From the NCBI RefSeq assembly GCF_040530035.1, contig NZ_JBEWCD010000002.1, positions 1,860,001 to 1,924,000 of the forward strand: DNA of 64,000 nucleotides. The letters are read 5' to 3'. Below, piece by piece: positions 27,896 through 36,342 of this stretch (position 1 is the first letter of the stretch; every line of letters begins with the position of its first letter). Position numbers and translations under genes: made by a program. Source of the stretch: Roseibium sp. HPY-6 (GTDB lineage Bacteria > Pseudomonadota > Alphaproteobacteria > Rhizobiales > Stappiaceae). Below the pieces are notes generated by a model. The model was not told the DNA's origin and did no database searches. It was given only the letters and a program-made list of their open reading frames with translations.

Positions 27896-28384
27896 ATGAC
27901 AATTGACCTGATCACCCGCCGTACGCTTCTGGCCGCTGGTGGCGCCGCTGCAGTCACCGGGGTGTCCGGGCTTCTTGTCCCGGCCAGTGCGCAAGGCCTT
28001 GCCCCGACACGCTCCATGCGTGGCGGTTCAAACAATTATCGCCCGGGTGCGCCCATCGTTGACCGCATCGGTGGCGGCGGCTTCTGGATGTCCGGAACAG
28101 TGCGCCGTGCAGGTGACGGGGCTCCACTGGCCGGCCAGCGTATCCAGATATGGGCGCATACAACCGAAGGCCATGAACGCGATGCACGCAGTCACGGCGC
28201 AACACTGACCGATGCAAATGGCGTGTTCAGGCTGGAAATGCCGCAGATCGTGCCGGCATTCGGACAGCCGCACGCACACTTGGCTTATGATAGCGAAGAC
28301 TTTGAAACGGTTTTTCTCCGGCCCATCATGTCAAGCTCGAAGGACACCAGCCTGGAAGCCCATTTCGTTCTGCAGCCAGCCTGA
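27896..28384 (+). CDS. Tat-exported intradiol-dioxygenase-like protein lacking Tyr ligands
   Basis: This 162-residue protein has a twin-arginine leader (ITRRTLLAAGGAAAVTG) ending near ASA, so it should be exported folded. The ATG at 27896 follows GGAGAGATCTTG. The mature part matches the intradiol dioxygenase/transthyretin-like beta core: GTVRRAGDGAPLAGQRIQIW, TLTDANGVFRLEMP, and a PHAHLAY in place of the PAHIHF strand. Compared by eye with PcaH here, the HxH pair is kept, but neither Fe-binding Tyr (GRYRH and GAYPW in PcaH) has a counterpart. Classical ring cleavage is therefore doubtful. The next gene, 5 bp away, encodes a membrane bis-heme protein, so a redox or copper/heme-linked role is possible. 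Confidence 0.8.
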   Translation: MTIDLITRRTLLAAGGAAAVTGVSGLLVPASAQGLAPTRSMRGGSNNYRPGAPIVDRIGGGGFWMSGTVRRAGDGAPLAGQRIQIWAHTTEGHERDARSHGATLTDANGVFRLEMPQIVPAFGQPHAHLAYDSEDFETVFLRPIMSSSKDTSLEAHFVLQPA

Positions 28385-28389
28385 CCGGG

Positions 28390-29016
28390 TTGGATAAATC
28401 GCGCATGCGCAGATTGCGCGCGATCCTGATCTGGAGTGCCCTTGCAGCCGTCATTCTGGTGCCGTTGGCCGCAGCCGCGGCCAGCCCGCTGCTGCAATGG
28501 CGGCAGCCGGTCTATATTGCAGCCGGTTTTGCCGGCATCGCGGCAATGGCGCTGTTGCTGGTTCAACCGCTTCTTGTTGGAGGATACCTGCCGGGTCTTG
28601 CATCCCTTCGCGGACGCAAAGTACATCGCAGGGTCGGCGTTGCGCTCGTTGCTGCCGTCGTGATCCATGTCGGCGGACTTTGGATCACCAGTCCACCGGA
28701 CGTGATCGACGCTCTATTGTTCAGGTCGCCGACACCGTTTTCGCTTTGGGGCGTGATTGCCATGTGGGCGGTCTTTGCCGCCGCGCTTATTGCATTCTTG
28801 CGCCGCCGCCTGCGTCTTCGCCCACGCACCTGGCGCCAGGCCCACACACTTCTTGCCCTGGTGATTGTCAGCGGCAGCATCGCCCATGCCCTTTTGATCG
28901 AAGGGACCATGGAAACGGCAACCAAAGTCGGGCTTTGTGTTCTGGTGATTGTTGCCTTTTTGAAGGTGGTCACCGACCTGAAAGTCTGGTCAGCGCGAGT
29001 GAAGAGGGATACCTGA
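28390..29016 (+). CDS. Ferric-reductase-like transmembrane b-type cytochrome
   Basis: This protein of about 208 residues has six predicted membrane helices. Two H-x13-H pairs (HRRVGVALVAAVVIH and HTLLALVIVSGSIAH) are visible on the third and fifth helices, the bis-histidine pattern that holds two b hemes in ferric reductases, NADPH oxidases and MsrQ. No FAD/NADPH domain is attached, as in MsrQ. The start is uncertain: TTG at 28390 or ATG at 28405 (MRRLRAIL), neither with a strong ribosome-binding site. It follows the Tat protein by 5 bp, so the pair may move electrons from the membrane to a periplasmic protein. Confidence 0.8.
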   Translation: MDKSRMRRLRAILIWSALAAVILVPLAAAAASPLLQWRQPVYIAAGFAGIAAMALLLVQPLLVGGYLPGLASLRGRKVHRRVGVALVAAVVIHVGGLWITSPPDVIDALLFRSPTPFSLWGVIAMWAVFAAALIAFLRRRLRLRPRTWRQAHTLLALVIVSGSIAHALLIEGTMETATKVGLCVLVIVAFLKVVTDLKVWSARVKRDT

Positions 29017-29226
29017 CAGGGCGTTTGTTCCGCTGCCGGTCAGAAAATTGCCGTCGACGGTTGATTTGGATTGCCGGGCATTCATGCAGCCGGCGAGACC
29101 GTTCGGCCGGGGCATGCACGAAAGCCTAACCAATTTGATTTTATAACAAGGCGAGCAAATGTCCGCGCTCCAAGGAAACGGACACCTTTAGACCTGTGAA
29201 CCCCAACGCATGTGCAGCGTGACCTG

Positions 29227-30960
29227 ATGATAGCCACGACAAGCCACGAGCAGTCCGTCAGCGTTTCGAGCGATGCCCGCCTGAAGCTTTTGTCCCTGGT
29301 GTTGGCCGTCGTCGCTGCCTTTGTCTTGTTTTCCCACTTTGGTGAATCTGCTGCCGTTTGGCCGGCGACGGACAATCTGCCGGCGGTTTGCAGGTTGCTC
29401 GATACTGCCTGCCTTAAAGGCGACTTTTTCACAGATGCCAGCGCGAGTTTGAACCCGCGGAACCCGATCGCCTATGTGCTGATGACGCTTTCGAAACTGT
29501 CCGGTGGTGGCGCCCAGGGTGGGCTCTCGGTTTTGAACACGCTTGTTCTGGTGCTTTTGCCCATTGTCTCGACCGTCTTCATCTGGGCGGCCATCAAAAC
29601 GCATCTGTCGCCTGGGACGAACGCTCATTCGGATCGTCTGAAAGAAACGCTGGCTCTGGTGTTCGCGCCGCTTTTATTTGTAGCGCTGGCCGGCGGGGTA
29701 GGGGACGCGTTTCTAATCGCAGGCTGGTACCCGGTCAGGCTGATCGCAACGGCGCAGGACTTTTCCCTGATGTTGTCTTTGGCGGGCGTTCTTCTGATTT
29801 GGCAGCGCAGGGTGATTGCCGGGCCGTTCCTCATTTTTGTCGCCGGCATTTTCCATCCGGTGATGGCGCTCTACACCGTGGTGTTTTCGACCATTGTGCT
29901 CAGCCGATGGAAAATCGCGCAGGATATGCGCTATTGCGCAGGCCTTCTTGCCGCGCTGGCCGCAGCTGTGTTCGTCAAAGTGACTTTTGCCGTTTCAACT
30001 CCAATCGACACGCAGACCTTTGTCGATATCTATGTCAAAGAACGCCATCCCCACCATTATCTGCCGTCTGAGTATGGTGCTTCCGGGAACGCCGACTGGG
30101 TGGTTTCCTTTGCGCTTCTGATCGCTGCGCTCGCGATTGTCGCTGTTTTGCTTGTTCGAATGAAAAACCGGGCGTGGCGGAACACGTTGATCGCAGCCCT
30201 TTCCTACGCCGGTGCAATCGCTGCGCAATATGTGCTTGTCGAACTTTATCCCATCAAGAGCATCGCCGCGCTCGGGCCCGCCCGCTATTCGATGTTCGGG
30301 CTCTGGTTTTTGATGATATTCGGAGCCGTCGCGCTGATCGAGACCGCGATGCGGGACCTCAGGCAGAAAAATGCTGAACACAAGTTGATTGGGTTTTCCG
30401 ATCAGCTTTTGCGGCGCGTTGGCTCCCTTTCCTGGGCGGTTGTCTCGGTTCCCTTTGTCCTGCTCGCCATGGCCGCGGCCTATAATGTGTCGGTGTCCAG
30501 TCACTTCGACAGCGACACGGACGGGTTTGAGGAGGTCATCGCCTTTGCCGGGAACGAGACCGGCAAGGACGATGTCTTCATCCTTCCTGCAAACAGCCCG
30601 GGTATTGAGTTCCGCCTGGCAGCTGATCGAGCCGTCTTCGTTGGAAAGGCCTTTCCCTTTTCTGAAGACCACTTCGTGGAATGGATGGAGAGATTTGCCT
30701 CCGTCTACGGTACGTCGTCGTCGCTCGCGTCCTATCCGGGGCTCATGATCTGGGGCAAGCAGGCGAGCCTTTACCGGAGCCACACACCGGGATCCTTTGT
30801 GCGGTTTGCCGACCAGCGTAAGATCGACTGGGTTGTGATCGAAAAAGACTTCTCCACGAAATTCGAGAATTGCAAGCCGTCCTTTGTGAACGAGACGTAT
30901 CTGCTCTACGCGATCGAAAACCTGAAGACCTGCCGTCAGGATCACGTTGCAAGCCAGTGA
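29227..30960 (+). CDS. Polytopic membrane protein of unknown function (GT-C-like layout)
   Basis: This 577-residue protein has about nine to eleven hydrophobic segments in its first 400 residues and a soluble C-terminal part of about 140 residues (from YNVSVSSHFDSDTDG). The layout resembles polyprenol-dependent GT-C glycosyltransferases with a periplasmic C-terminal domain, and WPATDNLPAVCRLLD in the first loop includes an Asp, but I see no firm family motif. The start is ambiguous: ATG at 29227 or GTG at 29212. It stands alone between the ferric-reductase gene and tRNA-Pro, with no neighbouring glycan genes. Confidence 0.7.
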   Translation: MIATTSHEQSVSVSSDARLKLLSLVLAVVAAFVLFSHFGESAAVWPATDNLPAVCRLLDTACLKGDFFTDASASLNPRNPIAYVLMTLSKLSGGGAQGGLSVLNTLVLVLLPIVSTVFIWAAIKTHLSPGTNAHSDRLKETLALVFAPLLFVALAGGVGDAFLIAGWYPVRLIATAQDFSLMLSLAGVLLIWQRRVIAGPFLIFVAGIFHPVMALYTVVFSTIVLSRWKIAQDMRYCAGLLAALAAAVFVKVTFAVSTPIDTQTFVDIYVKERHPHHYLPSEYGASGNADWVVSFALLIAALAIVAVLLVRMKNRAWRNTLIAALSYAGAIAAQYVLVELYPIKSIAALGPARYSMFGLWFLMIFGAVALIETAMRDLRQKNAEHKLIGFSDQLLRRVGSLSWAVVSVPFVLLAMAAAYNVSVSSHFDSDTDGFEEVIAFAGNETGKDDVFILPANSPGIEFRLAADRAVFVGKAFPFSEDHFVEWMERFASVYGTSSSLASYPGLMIWGKQASLYRSHTPGSFVRFADQRKIDWVVIEKDFSTKFENCKPSFVNETYLLYAIENLKTCRQDHVASQ

Positions 30961-31077
30961 AGTATCTTCAGAAAACTGCGAAGCACGGACCCGGGTAAAC
31001 TCGGTCCGGAGAAGGTCAAGCAGCCACCAAGCGCCTTTGGGCCGACCGCTGGCTACACGTGATCTTTCGTGGGGCTA

Positions 31078-31100
31078 AAATACTTGCCCTCGGGTATTTG
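31078..31100 (-). terminator. Possible terminator downstream of tRNA-Pro
   Basis: Read on the minus strand, AAATAC-CC and GG-GTATTT arms (31094-31099 with 31078-31083) form a short stem followed by TTTTAG, just after the tRNA 3' end. The stem is weak. Confidence 0.35.
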
Positions 31101-31106
31101 GAAAAA

Positions 31107-31183
31107 TGGTCGGAGTGAGAGGATTCGAACCTCCGACCCCCTCGTCCCGAACGAGGTGCGCTACCAGGCTGCGCTACACTCCG
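31107..31183 (-). tRNA. tRNA-Pro (CGG)
   Basis: This 77-nt minus-strand tRNA has acceptor arms CGGAGTG/CACTCCG, discriminator A and an encoded CCA. The anticodon stem CCTCG/CGAGG encloses the loop TTCGGGA, giving anticodon CGG. The T arm contains GGTTCGAATCC. The cloverleaf was assembled by eye. Confidence 0.95.
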
Positions 31184-31522
31184 ACACGTCTCTTGGATTT
31201 AGCATAAATCCATCGGGAACAGCGAGGCAAGGCCCCGCTGTGTGGAGGGTCATGTAGCAAAGCTCATTTGATCCCGCAAGGGAATTGCTGACACGTGCCT
31301 GTTTTTTTTGAAACACCAAATAATGCCGGCGGGATAGCAGCGCGTACGAGAATAATTTCGCAACAAGTCAGAGGCGGACTGATGCGGAAAACGTGCAGTG
31401 TTGCCTTCACAAAAGTCGGCGTCTTTCTCACCTGGGGAAAACCCATGGCACGCTTAAGAATATTGCCTCTGCAAAGGCTTGCGCTTCTGAAACGACCTCG
31501 CTATACAGCGTCTTCACGGCCT

Positions 31523-31597
31523 TGGGGTGTAGCCAAGCGGTAAGGCACCGGTTTTTGGTACCGGCATGCGCTGGTTCGAATCCAGCCACCCCAGCCA
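31523..31597 (+). tRNA. tRNA-Gln (UUG)
   Basis: This 75-nt tRNA has acceptor arms TGGGGTG/CACCCCA, discriminator G and an encoded CCA. The anticodon stem CCGGT/ACCGG encloses TTTTGGT, giving anticodon TTG. The T arm contains GGTTCGAATCC. An AT-rich stretch with an orphan gene follows it. Confidence 0.95.
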
Positions 31598-31961
31598 ATT
31601 TTCCCAGAGACAATGCAGTTTTAAGGTTGCGGCCAATGCGTCGCCCTTCGTCGCGCAGTGATTTCCTTGTGCAGGTCTAAAATTAAATCTGACTACTGCT
31701 AGCAACTTCATTGGGCATTCGATTCAACTGCAATGAAACGCATAACTTTATCAAATCTACGGCTTTACCCAGAATGTTCTGTTTCTAGCTCTGGCGACCG
31801 CCCCTCGGACACTTAAAATTGCGTGTAGTTATTCCGGCAAGCGCAGCCAGACAGTCTTGACCGGATTAATTTTACGTATTGATTGGGTAGGTGCGAAATC
31901 AATCGTAAGAAATTTGCCAAAACTTCTGAATTGCGCTGAGAGAACTTTTTTAAAATGAATT
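31598..31961. other. AT-rich region downstream of tRNA-Gln
   Basis: About 365 bp, clearly lower in GC than the surroundings. I see no gene, no integrase remnant and no copy of the tRNA 3' end. Confidence 0.45.
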
Positions 31962-32408
31962 TCATTTGAGTGAAGTCGAGCATCTCTTTTCAGTTTCCTT
32001 GAAAAGAAGATACCTATTTGAGATTGAGTCCGGAGTTTCAGTTTGGTTCCCCAGATCGTTGGCGATCCTCGCCAGTCGAACAGCCGCGAATGAGCAGTCA
32101 GTGTGTTTTTTCAAGTGGTTTGGACGCAGAGGTCTTTGCTCGGGCACAATCGAAGGTGCGTTGTTGGCATTCAGTTTCTGATGATATTCGAACAGGCCCC
32201 GGAGCAAGTCCGCTCCCGCTTGCCATAACCTTCCCTGGTCGGTCTCAGTGACGATCCCATTGCGTATCTTTAGACCAGATTTCTCGGCACGGATAATTTG
32301 CTGATGCAACTCCATAGCTGCATTTCTTGCCTCTTCGGCGGTTAACCAATCGTCAGCAAGGCCCGGCGATGGAAAAAGGAAAACAGTCAGAAGCAAATAA
32401 GGTCTCAA
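31962..32408 (-). CDS. Small secreted orphan protein
   Basis: I do not recognise this 148-residue protein. The TTG at 32408 is chosen as start because an AGGAAA ribosome-binding site lies 6 bp upstream and it begins a clean signal peptide (MRPYLLLTVFLFPSPGLA, then DDW). An upstream in-frame ATG at 32522 would put 38 unrelated residues before it. The mature part is helical and basic, with AEEARNAAMELHQQIIRAEKSG suggestive of a short coiled coil at its start. Base composition is AT-rich and it has no functional neighbours, so it may be horizontally acquired. Confidence 0.55.
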   Translation of the reverse strand: MRPYLLLTVFLFPSPGLADDWLTAEEARNAAMELHQQIIRAEKSGLKIRNGIVTETDQGRLWQAGADLLRGLFEYHQKLNANNAPSIVPEQRPLRPNHLKKHTDCSFAAVRLARIANDLGNQTETPDSISNRYLLFKETEKRCSTSLK

Positions 32409-32780
32409 ATTGATTTCCTGAACACGTGAGATGAGGCAATACGGCACGGTGCGGGTAAACCGCCCATTGCACCAGACATCCCAACGTAACGGATTTTGAC
32501 CACCATCGCTCAAGAAATCCAAGTACGACTATCCAAAGTCTCATACAATCAGCTGCATCTTCAGACTGTTTATTCAGGTCAAACTAAATTACATTGCTGG
32601 CTAATGTCTAAGTCCAAACGCACGCTTAATTTGTGCAACTAATCCGCTGTTGTTGCCTCGTAAAGAATTCGGCGCCAGACCCTGCCTAAAGCTAGCGCAG
32701 AAACGCCTAATAGAATTACCAAGTGAGGGCGCACGGGTTGCGCGCCTGAATTCCACCGGGTATCGAGAGCTTCCTGCGGT
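32409..32780. other. Intergenic region, no gene seen
   Basis: About 370 bp, AT-rich on the left and reaching the 3' end of the first PilZ gene on the right. No supported frame, repeat or RNA was found. Confidence 0.45.
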
Positions 32781-33287
32781 CTACCGCCGGCGGCCGAAGC
32801 CGGGTTTGCTGCTGGCGGAGGGGCGGGCGGTCCGGGTCGGTTGCTCGTGGGCGGACTGTTTCTGGGCGTCCAGAACTCGCTTGCGCGAGAAATAGTTGTC
32901 GGGTGAATCCCGCAGCTCGTCGATCTCTTCCTTGAGTGCTTCGTCGGACGATTTGAGTATCTGCGCACGCAGCTTTCCGACCGACCGCTTTTCACTGGTG
33001 AATTCGACACCGCAGCGCAAGCCGTCTTCCCAACGGCGTTCACAGGTGACTTCGAAGTCCTCCAGATCGATCTGCAGGACAAACTCATGGGGCAGAAGGT
33101 AAGCCTGCTCGAATTCGAGTTTTGCACCTGTTTCCGAGAGGTTGCGGACAATGCAGGGAACGGAACGCAGACCGCGATTGAAGATCAGTTTGCCTTTTTT
33201 CAGTGCGCGCATTCTGCGGGCACGCTCGTTCTGGCCTTCTTCTTGTTTTGCGGTGGGCTGCTCGTTTGTTTCTTTTATGTCGGGCAT
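32781..33287 (-). CDS. PilZ domain protein (copy A)
   Basis: This 168-residue protein has a single PilZ-type beta barrel (about residues 25-110; KKGKLIFNRGLRSVPCIVRNLSETGAKLEFE) and a charged helical tail ending in GFGRRR. PilZ domains usually bind cyclic di-GMP through RxxxR and (D/N)xSxxG. Here the second motif is NLSETG and fits, while the first is RRMRALKKG-like and less certain. The ATG at 33287 (MPDIKETNEQ) is preferred over one at 33311. Its neighbour at 33406-33912 is a same-strand paralogue of identical length. A c-di-GMP enzyme (GGDEF-EAL) is encoded near 60 kb. Confidence 0.85.
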   Translation of the reverse strand: MPDIKETNEQPTAKQEEGQNERARRMRALKKGKLIFNRGLRSVPCIVRNLSETGAKLEFEQAYLLPHEFVLQIDLEDFEVTCERRWEDGLRCGVEFTSEKRSVGKLRAQILKSSDEALKEEIDELRDSPDNYFSRKRVLDAQKQSAHEQPTRTARPSASSKPGFGRRR

Positions 33288-33405
33288 GTTCGTTTCACAT
33301 CTCACGGTCATTCGGGACGCTTGGCACCCAGGAACCTGTCCTTTTTACCAGTAAGTCCTTGTCATTCCGTGAATACCGCTGCAAACATGCAAAAGGCGAT
33401 TCAGG

Positions 33406-33912
33406 TCAGCGCCGTCTGCCGAAGGAAGGTTTGCCGCCCGCCGGTGGCTGGGGCCGGTTATCTTCTTTCGCGGTCTCGTCTGCCGCTGCATCTTCTTCGT
33501 CTTCGGGTTCAGCGCTTTTGCCGAAGGCGCCGAAAAGAGGCTCCAGTCCGTTCTGCGGAACCGGATCGGACGGATTCAGCGCCTGGCGGCGCTGTTGCGC
33601 TACGTGGCGTCTTTCGCTGGTAAACATGACGCCGCAGTTCAGGCCCGCTTCCCAACGGCGTTCACAAGAAACCTCGTAGTCTTCCAGATCGATGTAGAGT
33701 TCGAAATCCTTGGGCAGGATGTAGGCCTGATCGAATTCCAGCATGGCGCCGCCGTCGGATATGTTCCGGACGACGCACGGAATGGATCTCAGCCCGTTTT
33801 GAAAGACCATCTTGCCTTTCTTGTATACGCGTGCTCGGCGCTCACGTGGCGTGAACTCGTCTGCGTCTTCATTTTCCGCGTTTTGCTGCGGTGCAGGATC
33901 GGCGTTTGACAT
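33406..33912 (-). CDS. PilZ domain protein (copy B)
   Basis: This 168-residue PilZ protein is a tandem paralogue of the gene at 32781-33287. Its barrel shows YKKGKMVFQNGLRSIPCVVR followed by NISDGGAMLEFDQAY, and it keeps the (D/N)xSxxG element as NISDGG; an Arg cluster (RERRAR) precedes the barrel. The C-terminal tail is acidic then ends in PSFGRRR, like its partner. The ATG at 33912 has GAGATG upstream; the in-frame ATG at 33918 is nearly equivalent. The shared length, barrel and tail indicate a local duplication that has since diverged. Confidence 0.85.
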   Translation of the reverse strand: MSNADPAPQQNAENEDADEFTPRERRARVYKKGKMVFQNGLRSIPCVVRNISDGGAMLEFDQAYILPKDFELYIDLEDYEVSCERRWEAGLNCGVMFTSERRHVAQQRRQALNPSDPVPQNGLEPLFGAFGKSAEPEDEEDAAADETAKEDNRPQPPAGGKPSFGRRR

Positions 33913-34497
33913 GATCATCTCGCATCGGCTCGGAAATCGGTCAGCCCCTATTGTCAATTGAGCTTAGTTCAAAGCCGTTTCCAAGAAGTGAATCTGACCC
34001 TGAAAACGTTTAGAAAGTTCTGAATATTCCACTTTCAGCCTCTAAAGATGTTTCGATAGAATTTTAGGAGGGAATTTTTCGCAAAACATTCTCTGAACAA
34101 CGTAAAAAAATAAAAATCAATTAAAATTAAAAGTAATTTATGGTTGAAGTCAGCTGTTTAATTGCAATTTATTGAAGAGTTTTGTTGCGGAGTGCGCTTT
34201 CAGATTTTAGAGTGCAACTCAGGTGATGTTGCATTGCAGCAGAACAGGAAAGCGAGGCTCCGCACTGGCGGACCCGGAACCCGGAACTGCGTTCAAAGGT
34301 GCGTGCTTCTTCGTACCGTGGACGGCCAAGTGGAAAAAACACCTTCGTGCAAGGAAGCGTTTGTTCACGGGTTTTCCATTCTGAGGCATCTGTGGAACAG
34401 CATTTCTTGTGTTGAGAGACGCGTTCCAGTTACCTACGGGCTAACAGAGTGACAAATTATCCCGGAATCAAGCGGTTTTGGGGAATACGAGGCGTTC
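33913..34497. other. AT-rich intergenic region upstream of cysQ
   Basis: About 585 bp, very AT-rich around 34060-34160. It should hold the promoters of the PilZ gene (minus) and cysQ (plus). A frame at 34162-34452 (TTG start, Cys-rich, no ribosome-binding site) is not convincing. Confidence 0.45.
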
Positions 34498-35340
34498 ATG
34501 ACTGAAGAGCAGATATCCTTGCTGAGCCAGCTTGCTGTCCGTGCCGGTGAGGAGATCCTGAAGATCTATGCCGAGCCGTTCGAAGTTGAAAACAAGCTTG
34601 ATGGTTCGCCTGTCACCAAGGCTGACGCAGCCGCTGAAAAGATCATTCTGGACGGTTTGACGGAGGCCTTTCCCGATATTCCCGTGGTTGCCGAGGAAGC
34701 CGTCGAGGCCGGGGACCTTCCAGCAGTCGGAACGCGTTATTTCCTGGTGGACCCGCTTGACGGTACCAAGGAGTTCTTGAAGAAGAACGGCGAATTTACT
34801 GTCAATATTGCTCTTGTGGAAGATGGGGTTCCCGTTTTTGGCGTCGTCTATGCGCCGGCCCTCGGTGAGATTTACTGGGGCACTCTCGCAAGCGCTGCCG
34901 CTTCCGGATCGGCAAGCGCCTACAAGGCGAATGTTGTGCAGGGCAGCATCCAGGGCGCCGAACGCATCACCGTCAGGACACCGCCGAATGAGGGCCTCAG
35001 CGTGCTCGCCAGCCGCTCTCATCTGTCAGAAGAAACATCTGCCCTCATTGACAGGCTCAATGTCGCAGAACGTCTTTCGGTGGGGTCTTCGCTGAAACTG
35101 TGCTGGGTAGCAGCCGGAAAGGCCGATCTCTATCCGCGTCTTGCCCCGACCATGCAGTGGGACATCGCAGCCGGGGACGCAGTTGTCCGCGCTGCGGGCG
35201 GTTCTGTTGTTCTGGCGGAATGCGGGTCGGACTTCGTCTATCGGGTCCCGCCCAAGGCAACCAAGGACGATCTGCGCAATCCGCATTTCATTGCCCTCAG
35301 CTCCACGGCGCTGCTGCCGGAGCCTGCGCCGGCTCTTTAG
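34498..35340 (+). CDS. cysQ: 3'(2'),5'-bisphosphate nucleotidase CysQ
   Basis: This 280-residue enzyme of the inositol monophosphatase fold removes the 3'-phosphate from PAP, the by-product of PAPS use. Metal-site motifs are present: the Glu of [10 protein letters not shown], then [22 protein letters not shown]... of the DPxDGT type near residue 85, and [15 protein letters not shown] near residue 220. The ATG at 34498 follows a CGAGGCG ribosome-binding site. It precedes cysD by 71 bp on the same strand, so production of PAPS and disposal of PAP are encoded together. Confidence 0.93.
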   Translation: MTEEQISLLSQLAVRAGEEILKIYAEPFEVENKLDGSPVTKADAAAEKIILDGLTEAFPDIPVVAEEAVEAGDLPAVGTRYFLVDPLDGTKEFLKKNGEFTVNIALVEDGVPVFGVVYAPALGEIYWGTLASAAASGSASAYKANVVQGSIQGAERITVRTPPNEGLSVLASRSHLSEETSALIDRLNVAERLSVGSSLKLCWVAAGKADLYPRLAPTMQWDIAAGDAVVRAAGGSVVLAECGSDFVYRVPPKATKDDLRNPHFIALSSTALLPEPAPAL

Positions 35341-35411
35341 TCGGCCGCCACAAAAAAGACAGGACAGATCCAGATAAAGCCGGCTCGCCGGACATAACGG
35401 AAAAAGCGAAC

Positions 35412-36341
35412 ATGAATATGCAATCTCACGGGATCACGCCCGAGCGCCTCAGCAATTTGAAGCGGCTGGAAGCGGAAAGCATCCATATCATCAGGGAAGT
35501 GGCGGCAGAGTTCTCCAACCCGGTGATGCTCTATTCCATCGGCAAGGACTCCGGCGTCATGCTGCACCTTGCCATGAAGGCGTTTTATCCGTCCAAACCG
35601 CCGTTTCCGTTGCTTCATGTCGATACAACATGGAAATTCCGGGACATGATCCGGTTTCGCGACGATACGGCGAAGCGGCTGGGACTGGATCTTCTGGTTT
35701 ACACCAATCCCGAGGGGTTGGAAAAGAACATCAATCCGTTCGACAACGGCTCGTCTGTTCATACGCACATCATGAAGACCGAGGCCCTCAAGCAGGCGCT
35801 CGACAAATACGGGTTCGACGCGGCTTTTGGAGGTGCGCGCCGCGATGAAGAAAAGTCCCGCGCCAAGGAACGTGTCTTTTCCTTCCGCAATGCCAGTCAT
35901 GGCTGGGACCCCAAAAACCAGCGCCCGGAACTTTGGAACCTCTACAATGCCCGCGTCGCCAAGGGCGAAAGCATCCGGGCCTTTCCGCTCTCCAACTGGA
36001 CCGAACTCGACATCTGGCAGTACATCCTGACGGAAAACATTCCGATGGTGCCGCTCTATCTGGCAGCCACGCGGCCGGTCGTGGAACGCGACGGTATGCT
36101 CATCATGGTCGACGATGACCGCATGAAGCTTTTGCCGGGCGAGATCATCCAGGAAAAGAAGGTCCGGTTCCGCACACTTGGCTGCTATCCCTTGACCGGC
36201 GCCATTGAATCGGATGCAGACACGCTTCCCGCCATCGTTCGCGAAATGCTGATTGCCCGCACGTCCGAGCGTCAGGGGCGTCTGATCGACAAGGACGAAA
36301 GCGCGTCCATGGAAAAGAAAAAGCGGGAAGGGTATTTCTAA
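35412..36341 (+). CDS. cysD: Sulfate adenylyltransferase subunit 2
   Basis: This 309-residue PAPS-reductase-fold protein carries the adenylyl transfer chemistry of ATP sulfurylase, driven by the CysN GTPase. The PP-loop [16 protein letters not shown] lies near residue 39, and [20 protein letters not shown] near residue 138 is a family hallmark. The ATG at 35412 starts [13 protein letters not shown]; a longer upstream frame would overlap cysQ. The next gene begins 1 bp after its stop codon. Confidence 0.95.
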   Translation: MNMQSHGITPERLSNLKRLEAESIHIIREVAAEFSNPVMLYSIGKDSGVMLHLAMKAFYPSKPPFPLLHVDTTWKFRDMIRFRDDTAKRLGLDLLVYTNPEGLEKNINPFDNGSSVHTHIMKTEALKQALDKYGFDAAFGGARRDEEKSRAKERVFSFRNASHGWDPKNQRPELWNLYNARVAKGESIRAFPLSNWTELDIWQYILTENIPMVPLYLAATRPVVERDGMLIMVDDDRMKLLPGEIIQEKKVRFRTLGCYPLTGAIESDADTLPAIVREMLIARTSERQGRLIDKDESASMEKKKREGYF

Positions 36342-36342
36342 G

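Noticed and set aside
31523..31597. tRNA-Gln as an att site of an intact mobile island
   Set aside because: No integrase and no second copy of the tRNA 3' end were found in the window; only a remnant hypothesis is kept.
34162..34452. 96-residue frame with TTG start in the AT-rich region before cysQ
   Set aside because: No ribosome-binding site, odd Cys/Arg composition, no recognisable family.
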